Positions 1 to 11,683 of a stretch of 64,000 bases of DNA are shown in pieces; the stretch's first letter is position 1, and each line of letters starts with the position of its first letter. The translations under genes were made by a program, and so were the position numbers. Source of the stretch: Heterotrichella gracilis. Its lineage: Eukaryota; Sar; Xanthophyceae; Tribonematales; Xanthonemataceae. The notes beneath the pieces were generated by a model, which had not been told where the DNA came from, searched no databases, and was given only the letters and a program-made list of their open reading frames with translations. Location of the stretch: NCBI GenBank assembly GCA_032358255.1, contig JAULBX010004443.1, positions 124,001 to 188,000 of the forward strand, in the 5' to 3' direction.

Positions 1-610
1 CGGGGAGCTCATGGAGCACTTTAGGTAGGGTTTTGCAACAGCGGTGCTACGGTTTTTTCATGCAAGCCAGTGCTGGTTTTGTATTGGGATGGGTTCATCG
101 GCATGCAGGGGCGGTTGGGTGGCTTTGTCTTCAGATGGCATCGTGGTGGCGTATGTGGACGGGTATTATGTAAGTAAGTAAAGTAAGTAGGTACATAGGT
201 TGTGTGAGGACGGAGCATATTTGTGGTACATCACACCCCTCTGATGGCTAATATATCCTGGTGCATGGCGGCGTCGTGGTGAGTCCACCCCACAAGCTCT
301 GGTTTAAGGGTTTAGGGTTTAGGGTGTGGTGTGCTAAACCCAAACCCTCTCGTGTGTGGTACATATGTTGGATGGTCCTTCAAGTTGTTTTGCACCCTGG
401 TTGCTAACCCCTTGGGTGCACATTTAAAGGTGCAGGAGACAGACCAAATCCCTAAACCCTAATGCAGCGCGGATACAGGCGGCAGCTGCAACAGCAGCCA
501 GGCAAGAGTGGACCCTAAACCCTACATTTCTAAACCCTAAACCACGATCACTCAACCCAAACCCCTACCGGTGCAGGCGGAAGCTGCCACAGCAGCCAGG
601 GGAGGGCGAC
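1..610. other. Gene-less left edge with interstitial telomere-like motifs
   Basis: No convincing coding exon is seen here. Several TTTAGGG or CCCTAAA heptamers occur singly or as two or three copies near 305-330, 445-465 and 513-560. They are short and interrupted, so they are interstitial motifs and not a chromosome end. Some could belong to the 5' untranslated region of the gene that starts at 611. Confidence 0.5.
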
Positions 611-2287
611 ATGGACATGGAGCTCGAGGACAGTTCAAAGCAGCCTGGGGCCCCACCCCCACCTCCCCCTGCTCCACCAGCGGGGGAGGAGGGGGGTGCG
701 GAGGGGCAGCAGGAGGCGGGAGATGCTGCACAGGCGTACGCATCAGGCCTGATGGCTCCGCCTCCTGACATGCTACAGGTACGGCATGGTCCTGGTCTAA
801 ATTTAACCTTAAACCTCAATCCTGATGCTGGTCTAATGCAGGTTCCGCTGATGTTGTTGCATTGAGGGTTATGCTGGTTGTGTGGCGGCAGCATCACAAG
901 CTTGGAACCAGTCTTAGTTGTTGGTCGACCACTGCCCATTGTGTCGCTTCACGTGACATGCTGCAAATCAGTGATTGCAACCCATCCCCTGCACCTGTCT
1001 GATTTGATATTCCATTGTATAACCCGATTCCTGCCTTTGCCGTAATCACCTGGTTCATCATTGGCTTACCTGTGTTGAAAGCCGACCAATTTGAAAGCAG
1101 CACCCTTGACGCGATGATGCCGCGCATTCCCAGGACTATCCGCAAGGGGGAGACATCACGGGAGAGAAGCGTAGGCGCGAGGAGGAGGACACCGCCAGCC
1201 TCATCCCACTCATACAGGCGCAGAACGAGTGAGTGCAAGCGGTGTTGTTAATGGGGCTGGGAATAGGGCCAGTGGTGGTCAATGGTGCTGCAATGGCCAT
1301 GTCTTCCAGCGAAACGTGAGGCTGTGTGGCTTGACCACGCTGATGATCCAAGTGCGAGGTGGAGGGGCCAGCCATGCATCACCAACCTGCATCCCATGTT
1401 GGTGGATCCACAGCCACGTAATCACGCATGCATGCCACTCACATCAGCGCATAGCCCCAGCTAACACCATCACCCCCCTCTTCTACAGAACCATCACCAA
1501 CCTCAAGAGCCAGATCAGCCAGATGGAGAGCAACCTGGCAGCCACAAACACCCCCATCGCCCCCACCACTTTGTCATCGGGCGACCCCTCCCCCCTCACG
1601 AGCGCTATCGCCTCCACCCTCTCCATCTACCTGTCGGGCCAGCCGCATGGCGCCGCCCTGGAGGAGTGTGCGGCCTACATCGCCAAACTGGCCAGTGGGT
1701 CTGGGGTGGGGCGGGGGGAGGTGGCGGGGCATGTTACTGCAGCTGTGCTGCAGGCACTGGAGGGGTCGCCAGGTGGGTGGTGGTGGTGGGATGGGTGGTG
1801 TGGTGGGTGCAGGGGGCACGGTGACAAGGACTTGAGATGTGGGATCATGCCGCATGCATGCCTCTTGCGGTGGGGTAATATCTGCATGGTCTAGCTGGCA
1901 GAGGCTTGATGCCATTGGGTAATGATCCAATGCTGTGCACCAGAGCTCCTGATGGCATCAGTGTGCCACGATCACTTGTGTATGATTGACAAACCACCGA
2001 TGCAAATAAAATAGCTGTTCCCTGTGCTTGCCCCAGGTGTGTGCATGAAGCCCCATGTCCATACATCTATCGTTCATCTATCTGCCTACGTATCATTTCC
2101 CCTGTGCCTCTCCTCAGGTGTGTTCATGAAGGTTGACATGGGGCTGGGCAAGCCGGTGTGGTTTCTTGCGGCATTCAGGTTCCTCCAAGAGCTGCTGCAC
2201 AGCCAGGCGCAGCCAGCACAGGCCCAGGAGCCAGGGGTGGAAGGGGGGCCAAATGGGGGGTCGAATGGCCAGCAGCAACAGCAGTGA
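611..2287 (+). CDS. Unknown four-exon protein with coiled-coil segment
   Basis: I do not recognise the family. Four exons join in phase: 611-778, 1134-1228, 1489-1772 and 2118-2287, giving about 238 residues. The start is the ATG at 611, followed by an acidic and proline-rich stretch (six prolines near residue 16). The second exon carries a basic cluster (EKRRREEE), which could be a nuclear localisation signal. It leads into a heptad-like helix (TNLKSQISQMESNL) that suggests a short coiled coil. The C-terminal part is hydrophobic and probably helical (KPVWFLAAFRFLQELL) and ends in a run of five glutamines. All introns are GT-AG and the phases agree, which supports a real gene. No catalytic motif is visible, and a nuclear role is only a guess. 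Copies of the exon-4 edge lie in intron 3 and past the stop. Confidence 0.6.
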
Positions 2288-3394
2288 GGACCACATGACA
2301 AGAGGGGTACAGTATACGTGCGTTCAACCGACAGAGGATTTGCAGGCCAACGCGAGGGAGTTCGTGCAAGGTACTCAGATTCAGGTTCTTTCAGATGCTG
2401 CACACCGAGGCGCCGCCAGCCGAGGCCCAGGCACCAGGGAGAAAGGGGGGCCAAATCATTGTGGACGGGAAGGGGTATGGACGGGCAGGGGCTTCTAGCC
2501 TCCTGAGAACTTCTTATTGAATACTAGCAGATATTGACAATTTGTATGTAAGCAATCTATAGGCACTTTTGAAGGCGCTTGAAGTGTCATGTCATGTCTC
2601 GAATATTCAATTCAATTGCTGAGTGAGTCAAGAGAGCAACAATTGCTTAAGCCGCGTCTCTCATGGCATGCCGTTGAGCTCATATAGAACAACAGGCATC
2701 TTCGATAATATTATGTTATGCGCATCAGTTGTAACTGAAAAAAGAATGGAATAAATCTCTATCACTCAGTCTGATCATCTGGACAGTCACTGACAAAATT
2801 CAACGACGCGAAGTTCATTCCAATTATTACTAATAGTGCACATGTGCAGTGCTATGTAGTGAACCGTTCACTACATAGTGACCATGCCTCACTGAGACAA
2901 TGGGAATCACCATGCATCATGCCCACAGGCGTCGGTGGTGGGAACGCAAATCACTTTGATTGCAATGCTCAGTCCAACGATCATTGCGTGACCGAAGCTC
3001 GTGTCACATGTGTGTGCTTGTGCCACGCCGTCGGTGCCAGGCAGGATTCTGGCAGCCACCATGCCAAAGCATTCCTGCGTAAACAGTACGGTGCTATCTA
3101 ATCCGGGATTCCGGCGGAAACAGCATGCAGGTTCAACGAGCCTTCAAAGTTGCAAGCCACAGCTGCCAGCTGAGCTGACGCTGAACCAAACACTGAGCAC
3201 AGACTGCTGGGTGGCATGCATGCCCTGGGGCAACATGGCCTACTCTAGAAGCTTAAGCATCAAAAGCTTTACTACAGCTGTTCACCATAGGTGATGGTGA
3301 AGCTTCTGAAGCAGGTGCCTAGCATTGTATTCCAACACTTGGTTGTCCCATTGGGCTACTGCCCCGGTGCGCACTACCCAGTAGGTTGGGAATG
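2288..3394. other. Intergenic stretch, AT-richer, with a perfect palindrome
   Basis: No gene is supported. About 2379-2451 resembles the last exon of the preceding gene at 2173-2262 and looks like a decayed partial copy. The part from 2500 to 2840 is clearly AT-richer than its surroundings. A 27-bp palindrome lies at 2852-2878. Confidence 0.5.
2852..2878. repeat. Perfect 13-bp inverted repeat
   Basis: The arms ctatgtagtgaac and gttcactacatag are exact reverse complements separated by one base. It could be a cruciform or hairpin, or the remnant end of a small mobile element. No poly-T tract follows and no gene ends immediately upstream. Confidence 0.75.
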
Positions 3395-5920
3395 TTACTG
3401 GGCTCTGATGTCCAGCCTGCGATGCGCTGCAATCGGCATCCTGGTGCGGATGCTGTGCAGCCGCTCCAGATCAACCTCTGCCACTGCTATCCCAGTGGCA
3501 GAGGGGTCATCTAGCCGGCCAATGACCTCACCCCAGGGGTCGATGATGAGGGAGTGGCCGTAGCTCTCCCTCTTCTCGTTGTGCCTCCCCGCTTGGGCAG
3601 CAGCAATCACGTAGCACTGGCACTCGATCGCCCGGGCGCGCAGCAGCACCTCCCAGTGCGCCTCCCCTACGGCAAATAAGGCGATGCATTGTATTATTTC
3701 TGTACTCGTCTAAGGTGAGCATGTATGCGCGCAGCAGCACCTCCCAGTGCCAGATGCACACAAGGCAATACAATACCATGACCACCCATGGGTATATGGC
3801 AACCAGCGAAAAGAAGGCATGCATGCTGCTGATGCTGAGGGACCAAGCACTCCCATATCATACAACCTGTCATGACCGATCCTGTCGTGACACTTTGCCA
3901 AATTGGAAATTGGATGCTGACCATTCCAATTTCAACGGGCTCTGCAATCATAGTCACATGATGTCGGCGGTGCTAAAAGCCCTAGACCCTAAACCATATA
4001 AACGGCCTGTGAGTGTGTAGCCACAGCCCTTACCTGTTGACACCGTGAAGGCGGACGGGACCAGCAGGATCTCCGCCCCCATGTCAAATGTGAGCATCTG
4101 GTAGATGTGCGGGAAGCGCAGGTCGTAGCACACAGTCAGCCCTAGCCGCCCAGCTGGGCTGTCACATGCCACAACCTGTAGCCACCACGCCACCACCTGT
4201 CACCACCAGTGCACAAGCCACCACATGTAACACCAGTGCCCATGCCACTACCTGTAGCAACCATGCCACCACCTGTCAACACCATGCAACACATGCCAGC
4301 ACCTGTACCGCCATGTCACCACCTGTCAACATCAATGCACGTGCCATCATCTATCATATCAGGGCACCACCCGCCAGCCGTGCATATACCGCCCGCCATA
4401 TGTGCACAGCTATACATGGCTTGCCAGCTTGGTGCGGAATGCTCGCAAATTGTCCATCCAGCTCGCACTTGATCATCTCAGCCCGCAATTATGCAGTCCA
4501 GCCATGCAAGCAACCCATGTGCGGCCATCTCTCTTGTGTTACTAGCCATCCCTATCCCCCCTGTGAGCCACCACAACATCCACAAAGTCGTCCTACTTAG
4601 GGTTCTACTCAGGGTTCAGCAACCCACCTCACTCCCCGGCGCTGTGCTCCTGCTCTCCATGAGCACTGGCCCATTGGGCACATCCACGTCAAACAGGTGG
4701 ACCTTGCGGTAGGAGGAAACTATCTCCCCCTCGTCGTTCACGATCACATGGCAGTTGTAGATGTGATCCGGGTCGGGCCCAACCTCCTGGAAGCCGCCCA
4801 GCGACAGCCACAGGCGGGTGTCCTTTGCCAGTTGGCGGTACCGCTGCATCAGTGGTCCGGTGAGCGGCTGCGCCCGCTCCACAGACTGCACACAGGGCAC
4901 ATGGATCAATTGGTGGTGCTAAACCCTGCACCCTTAACCCTACACCATGGATCAACCAGTGAGAGGCTTGATACTGTTTACTGGCCCCTCCCCGCATGGA
5001 TAAGGATGCAGGGGGCGAGCAACAAGGCAGGGGAAGGGCACGGCATAGCGCCCTGCGCAGCATGCACGTATGGCTACACGTGGGCTGCGCTCCAGGAGTT
5101 GATTGGTTGCCAACATGCACCCAGGCGTGAAGGGTGCACCAGTGCGGGCCTGCGTATGGCGTGATGCAGTCATCTGGCCATCAACCCATATGCCGCACCT
5201 CCCTCTGCGCAGTGCCTATGAAGGAAAACACCTCCGGCAGGAACAGCATGCAGCACCCACTGCTGCTGGCCTCCATTGCCAGCCGCTGACAGGTGTCAAA
5301 GTTGGCGTCCTGGCTGCCGGTGGAGGTCATCTGGCCCACCGCAACCAGCTTGCTACCCTACGCAGGGGTCTAGGGTTTAGGGTTTTGTGCAGGTGTGGGG
5401 CTTGGCAAAGCTGGGCTGTGGCAAGGTTGTGGTGCACAGGCAAGGGTTTGTGGCTTGGTGTGAAATATGGATTTGTCCGTGAAGGCTCCCAAACTGTGGT
5501 GAGGGATGACCCGCATATGCATGCATATATATGCATGGCGACAGCAGCGTGGCATGCGTATGGAGTTGCATAATGTTGGTGTACTGCATGCATATGCCAC
5601 AAACCTTGCGCTATGTGTGACGCAACATATATGGCAGAACGGTTGTTAACCAAGCACGCATGCTGTAGTTGCACCCCTACTTGAAGCGCCAAACGCACCT
5701 TTTGGCTGTGTGCAGCTGGTGTGGGAGACTGTGCCACGGTGCTAGCTGCTTCTGACGTTGCCAGTCCAGACATTTGTGCGAAGATCCCCTTGTGGGCTAC
5801 TAGGGGTGGTTGGAGTGGATCTGGTAGGAGCGAGGTGATGGGAGCGACCCTTGCCACAACGGAGCACCTGGAAGTGGCGGCGCTGCGCAGACCTTGGCAC
5901 AACTGCCGAAGCAGCGCCAT
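3395..5920 (-). CDS. NIT1: NIT1-type carbon-nitrogen hydrolase (deaminated glutathione amidase)
   Basis: Five exons join in phase on the minus strand: 5699-5920, 5199-5357, 4628-4885, 4034-4175 and 3395-3666, giving about 350 residues. The nitrilase catalytic triad is present: Glu in FLPEVFSF, Lys in YRKVHLFDVD and Cys in LTVCYDLRFP. Other NIT1 hallmarks are LWLSLGGFQE, IYNCHVIVND, AHWEVLLRARAIE and GRHNEKRESYGHS. The match to animal NIT1 is good along the whole length. Known NIT1 enzymes hydrolyse deaminated glutathione, a side product of transaminases. The first exon (about 74 residues, rich in Ala, Ser and Arg, starting at the ATG at 5920) precedes the conserved core and probably targets the protein to an organelle. 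The C-terminus ends at RRLDIRAQ, slightly shorter than mammalian NIT1. A 24-bp exact copy of the start of the last exon lies in the last intron. Confidence 0.92.
3727..3750. repeat. Intronic copy of the 5' edge of NIT1 exon 5
   Basis: These 24 bases are identical to 3636-3659, which lie at the beginning of the last NIT1 exon, and the copy sits about 60 bp upstream in the preceding intron. It is one of the splice-junction echoes of this window. Confidence 0.9.
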
Positions 5921-7500
5921 GCACACTTGGGGACGACACACTCCTTCCTGGGGAGTACACTGGGTGAACCTATGGGGTGTAGGGTGTACTGTACTAGTGG
6001 GGTGTTGTGGTAGGGTTTTTCTCTCGGGATAGAGCACCTTATGTGCGTTGTGTATGGGGCCTATTGGGTCGCTAAGTTGTAGTTGGAGTCTTCTCAGGGT
6101 TGATAGGTTTTGCTAATGAGCTACAAACCTGCTGCAGCAGGACTGTGTGGACAATGCACTAGACAGCGCCATGCCATGCCAAAGTATGTGTTCCGGACAA
6201 CTTGGAAGTTTCGGGGTTTATAGCACTGTTAAACAGTTTGGAGTTGACTTTACTTCCTGGAAGTCGACTGGAAAGGTTCAGGTCACGGTGTGGGCCACCT
6301 TGCTTCGAGTTTGAGCCTCCCTGCAGCAGCTTCAACCCAGGCAATCGAGTCGGGCATGGCACTTGCGCTAGGCTAGCGAACTCGCCCGCAGACACGAGAG
6401 CTGTGCAGTCAGCTTGACAAGCGACGACCGTATCATCTCGTTTAGTGAAGGCTTGTGCATCCCAGCCCATACGGTACGCAAACATATACGCCATTTTAAT
6501 TAAAGGGTCCCCCTTGACATGGTATCCCTCAATATGCTGACGTCCCCAGAGGTGAGACGGTCACGATGCCGTCCAAGTCTCTCACTGTGAGCTATGTGTA
6601 GTACTGCACTGGGCTAATTTCGCAGTGCTTCTCTTCACATCAGACGCGGGAGCTGCTGGTGTCAACAGCAAGTAGGCTGAAGAAACTCCTTTTTTACTTT
6701 GTGAAATGCTAGTACCCACCAGGCTCAACTGCTGTACAGCTAGAGTGCGGAAGGACCACCAGGCAGACCAAAGCATCAGCCTGAGCCTGCGCACCAGAGC
6801 TCCTAGCTTGATCAGGGAGAGCACTTCAAGAGGCACATGCGCCATATATGTGTACATGACATGGCGCTTGCGGCAAGATCCATCCCATGGTTGCAGAAGA
6901 CATAATTGCACATCTGATGCACGAGTGTTTGAAATGCGCACTGCACATCATAATATCATCACTGTAGGGCGCTGCAGACTCCTGGGCGCCCTGCTTGGGC
7001 CATGCTCTGGCTACACGCACTGCAATGGATACATTTGAGTGGGCAAATTTACAACATAGTGGTCTAACTGTAATTTGTTAGCCCCTTCACATGCCAGACA
7101 CATTGACCAAGTCATAGTGGTAATAAACGGCACGAGGCAATCAACGCACCCTGGAACAGACATGTGTTTTTCCACATATTCTTGCCCCGACACCGCCCCG
7201 GATGTGGGCATTCCAAGAAGCCGGGAGGTGCTGAGTGGTGCCGAGAATTGGATAGGATGTCAGCAAGGTGGACTGCGGATTAAATTGGTGGTGGGTGGTG
7301 GTGGGGGGCTTGCAACCATTCCCATCCGAAAACACCTCCCAGGGATAGATATCCAGGGATACCCAAAGCCTCAATAACCCAAAACGAAAAGAGAGCAGGC
7401 TGCAATTTGCAGTGCAAACCTTTACAAGCGCAGCCAAAGCACGGTCTCAGTATTTTCTCTTTGGGCAATTGCTATTCGTGTTGGCTTGACTTGCGCAAGG
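5921..7500. other. Intergenic region between divergent NIT1 and TLP15 genes
   Basis: I see no conserved coding sequence. The two flanking genes are divergent, so both promoters should lie here, but no recognisable core element could be assigned. Open frames in this stretch are short and have no supporting splice or family signal. Confidence 0.5.
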
Positions 7501-9888
7501 ATGGGTGCAGTGGCGCTGGTGCAATGCTCGGTCAGCGGGCGAGCAGCAGACGTGGCGTTCCACCCAGCAAGAACAGCGGGGCGGGCGCGGAGCAGGCAAC
7601 CCACCCAAATGCGTGCCTTTAGTGCCCCAGGCAAGCAGCAGCTTGACTCACTGCTGCAAAAAACGGCTGCGGTGGCTGCGGCGGGGTTGATGCTGGCGGG
7701 AGGTAAGCTCATGCTAGCAGACATGCCGGATGCATGCATGCATGCATATGTCGGAACAACGGGCAAACGGGTTGTTGGCCTGGCCTTTGCAGCCAATCTT
7801 GAAGAATGCCAAGACCATTGACTGCTTTGAAAGCCTCAGCCAGGCAGCCTTCATTAGTCAGGGTTGTGGTGGCCCAGCTACTAGCGTTGCCCAGTACTGT
7901 TGCCATACTGGTTGGTGCCCTAACCCCAGGCTTCAGCAGCAGTTGGCGAACCCAGTTGTCTCCAGCAGGCCACGTGTTTGCCAAACCTTCCCTCCCTTGG
8001 CAGCCCCACCACTCGCACCACCACCACACCCACCACACCCTCCTCACCACCTCCCCCACCCACCGCCACCCCCACCTCACCACTCCCGCCTCCCCTGCAG
8101 CTGCGCACGCGCGCCTCCCTGGAGTGAACCGCCCCGACCTGCTACCCAACGAGTTCACGCCAGTGATTGACGTGGCGGGCTTCCTCACGCTGGGGGAGGT
8201 AGGCACCCGCCCTAGGGGAACACGGACCCTACTAACCTAACCCTGGTGCTGAAGAACCCTAGCCCTAGTTTTGTAAGCTTAGGGTGCGGGGTGAGACTTC
8301 AGCCAATCGGCCGGCAAACCTTAGGGATTGTTTTATTGTAACACAGGTGTGGTTCTTGGGCACCAGTGCAGTTTGCCAAGCCTTTTGCCTCCCCTGTTTC
8401 GCTACTTCACCCTTCAACACCCCCTCCTCACCCCCTCCTCACTCCTCCCGCAGCGTGATCGCATCAAGCGCGAGGTGACCAGCCTGGAGGAGGACACCGG
8501 GATCAAGCTCAGGGTGCTGGCGCAAAACTACCCAGAGACGCCAGGTGAAACCCTGCACTACCCCCCTAGGAACGCTACCAAGCATTTCCCTGAACGCCCT
8601 TGTGTAGGGTGCACGCACTTCCTCAGGGGTTGCTTACCCACAGCTAACAAACCCATGTGTTTTGTGTGGCTGCTGGAAAGGTGCCGGGGATGCTCAGTGG
8701 CCGTGTGTACCAAGTACCAACACCCCGCAAGTGTCCCAGCTGCTCAAATGGATCCACCTGCCCTGCACCCACCCCTACAACCCGCACCCTCACCCGCACC
8801 CTCACCCGCACTCTCACCAGTGCCATCCACCCAACCGCACCACCACCCACCCGCCCCCTCCTCCTGGCGCAGGCCTGGCCATCAAGGACTACTGGGGTGT
8901 TGACGAGAACACGGTTGTGTTTGTGGCTGACCCCAACACAGGCAACATCCTCAACTTCAACGTGGGGATCAACGTGGACTTGCTGGTCCCAAAGGTAGGG
9001 TCCTGCCCTATGGAAGGGTTGGGGTGTAGGGTTTGTGGTGTGGTCCCGCTGGGACTCACGGCAACAACCTCTGCTGCCTGCCCCACTGCTGCATTGCCAT
9101 GTGGCCCCCTGAAGCCCTTACCCGCACATGGTGCCCCCCCCAGTGGACCCAACGCCTTCTCCCCATTCACTACTACTGGTGAATACTCAACCCTAAAACC
9201 TAAACCCTAATCAGCTCTGCTTGCTTTGACACATGTTCCTCCCCTTGCAGAGCTTCTGGTTCCGCCTGGCCAGCAAGTACGGCACCAAGTTCTACTGGCG
9301 CCTAAACCCTAAACCCTAAACCGCCGCCCTGCTTGCTTTGACACATGTTCCCCCCCTTGCAGAGCTTCTGGTCCCGCCTGGCCAGCAAGTACGGCACCAA
9401 GTTCTACTGGCAGGAGCGGGGGCAGGAGACAGCAATAGTCAACGCGGTACGCACCTCGTTACCCTAGGAAAAAGGGTTTTCAGGGCTGCAGTTCGCCGTG
9501 TTCTAGAGTAGGAGACAGCATAGCGAGTGCGGTGCGCAGTTGGGTGCCAGGGCCACAGATGGTATACACAGTGGCAGGAACAAAGTGGCGCCGCGGGTGC
9601 AGGGCTGCCTGCAAACCTGGCTTGTTGGAATGCTGTTACTAGATCTTTTGGATAGCGCTTGTTAAGCCAGGCATGTAGGACTGACTGTTAGTATGGCTGT
9701 GTTGTTGGAATGCTTGTAAGCAACTCTCATGGTGTGGCTGCTTGGCACACGGCATGTAGACTGACTAGCTAACGTGGCTCTACTGCTGTGTGGTGCTGCA
9801 GGTGAACGCCATTGACTTTTGCCTCCGGGAGCCCCCCGGCAAGTTTGCGTGCAGCAAGGTGGCGGACTTTGAAGAAATGGCAAAGTAG
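7501..9888 (+). CDS. Thylakoid lumen 15.0 kDa protein, TPM domain family
   Basis: Six exons join in phase: 7501-7702, 8101-8198, 8454-8544, 8873-8994, 9363-9446 and 9802-9888, giving about 227 residues. The protein closely matches plant thylakoid lumen 15.0 kDa proteins of the TPM (TLP18.3/Psb32-like) family: [57 protein letters not shown] and [11 protein letters not shown]. The N-terminus is a bipartite lumen-targeting signal: an Arg/Ser/Ala-rich stroma transit part, then a hydrophobic stretch ([13 protein letters not shown]) ending in an AHA cleavage motif. It should be soluble in the thylakoid lumen; exact biochemical function in the family is unsettled. The start is the first ATG in frame; a TTG lies 15 bases upstream. 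Exon 5 has a partial tandem duplicate at 9251-9299 with no usable donor. Confidence 0.93.
9217..9411. repeat. Tandem duplication of an intron-exon junction with telomere-like spacer
   Basis: About 83 bp (9217-9299) containing the polypyrimidine tract, the AG and the first 49 bases of exon 5 recur at 9329-9411 with few differences. The spacer at 9300-9328 contains three tandem copies of a CCTAAAC unit, and a similar CCTAAA stretch lies just before the first copy. The first copy runs straight into telomere-like sequence in place of exon, so only the second copy can be the working exon. Confidence 0.95.
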
Positions 9889-11683
9889 CCCGCGCTACTA
9901 TTCCACACGCACGGCAACCTGGGCATAGCTTTCACCACACCGTGGCGCCAGATGGACCGGCAGATGCAGCACAGCGGGGGCATGATCAGGAGATGATATG
10001 GTGAGGCCATGGCTGTCAATGCACATGCCGCTAGGTGCGACACGGCGCCAGGTGTGCAAACCCTGCTTGGCTGGCGTGGGGCTCCGAGCACGGCACCCTG
10101 CCCAGCAGCGAGAGACTGCACACACAACCAATGCTGCGCTTGGGATTCGGCAGCCACAAAGCTGCGCTTGGGATTCGGCAGCCACAGCGTGGAACGAGCT
10201 TGACTGGGGAGGTGGAGCGTGTGGCGCCAAAGTGTGCAGCTGTGGTTGCATGGTGAGGGGTTTGCCCTTCACAGCGGGTAGCCTCTGCAGCAGGCCACAG
10301 CCCAACCACCAGCTGTGGGGTTGGAGTGGTGGCGTGGGGAGCATTGGACACAAGTTGGCGCCCAATGCAAACTAGGGTTTAGGGCAGGGTTTCGGCTGAC
10401 TTGGGGATGCATATATTCTCTGCACCGGAAGTGGAATTGAGCTGTTTCTCTGGTGTAGGGTGCACTTGGGTGAGGGGAGTGATCCTTTGGTTGCTGATAG
10501 GAGTGCGAGCTCAAAACCCACGGTGTATCGGGCAGGTCTGCCACCTCGTGTCCTGCATCCGGTCGGCACAGATGCAAGTGTACCAAACTGTACGGTTCCT
10601 TGCAGGCTGCTTGTAACACATGACGTATAGCTCGCGCCCATGTACAGTCACCGCCGATAGGCAACGGGGGTCTCCCTTTGGCGATACTTACCAGCAGACT
10701 GAACAAGCTATCTGTGTGAATATACGCACCCACACCACACCAACCGCCGACGCGTCGGCAGTAAAGGAATGCCAGGGCCATAGACAGTGTGGGTGCTGCC
10801 AGTCCTTCCAACTGCGTCACGCAGATGCATGCAAGTAGCTCGGGTGGGAAGTGTTTTTCTGTTGCCTACCAACAGCCCAAAGGCACTTTTGTATGCAAGT
10901 TTTTGAGTTTCAATATAGGCATGTTGGTAAGCTACTCGGGGTAACGTTGCACAGTGATAGAAGCAGAGCCAAAACCATCAGCAGCTGCTGGCCGCACAAA
11001 CGCAGTCAAGATATTTGTGAGATATACCCCGCTATCGTGTGTTCCTTTGGCTGGAACTCCAGGGGCTCCGTCGCCCTTTGGTGAATAAGCACAGCTATGC
11101 AGAGCATCCCAACCGGCACCTTTTTGGCCAAGATTTGCAACGAGTGGATGGCTAGCAGCAGGCACTCGAGACACCCCCCCCAGCCCTGAACTTTTTCAGC
11201 AGGAAACAGCCTTTTTGAGGGCGCCATTGCTTTCAACCAAAAGGGAGCACCTGTTGGGCCTTGAGGAGCGCAAACATCAACACCGGTAAACCTCCCGAAA
11301 CACCAATTGAATAGAAGCGGGTGCAGTGCAGCTCACCGTGTGTGCCATTCGGTTACAAATATAGGGCCCGCTGCGCCTCTGGGCAGTCCCGTTTGCGCTG
11401 CAGACACTTGCGTCAGCTGCTGTCAGCTAAGCCCAAATCCCGTCATTGGGGCAACCTTCTCAAGACAGCACCAAAGGTTGCAAAGTCGGCAAACCCAGCA
11501 AGTCAGGCGCTGTTAAGGCTGCGCACTGTCATTTGCTGTGGGCTTCTGCAAGCGTCAGCCAGCATAACACAAATCTGACCAGCGCGTATCCGCCCCCGTC
11601 CGGACCCTCTCAGTGGACAACCGCCGCAGACAAGCCGCAGCCCTGGCCGTCAGCAAGCGCCCAGCCCCCGCTGGTGGATAGCG
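9889..11683. other. Long gene-poor spacer
   Basis: No gene is supported between the thylakoid gene and the F-box gene. The largest open frame (about 183 codons, minus strand, 10269-10820) has no recognisable domain and looks like composition-driven openness. A short tandem repeat is present at about 10133-10190. Confidence 0.5.
10133..10190. repeat. Two tandem copies of a 28-bp unit
   Basis: A unit containing gcttgggattcggcagccac occurs twice in direct succession. It has no obvious coding role. Confidence 0.8.

Noticed and set aside
1-560. Possible chromosome end
   Set aside because: The telomere-like heptamers are short, mixed in direction and scattered through the window; a true telomere would be a long uniform array.
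9251-9299. First copy of the thylakoid gene exon 5 as a real exon
   Set aside because: It runs into CCTAAAC repeats without a donor and changes a conserved Ser to Phe; the second copy fits phase and family.
10269-10820. 183-codon minus-strand open frame
   Set aside because: There is no recognisable domain or splice support, and its composition matches chance openness in GC-rich DNA.
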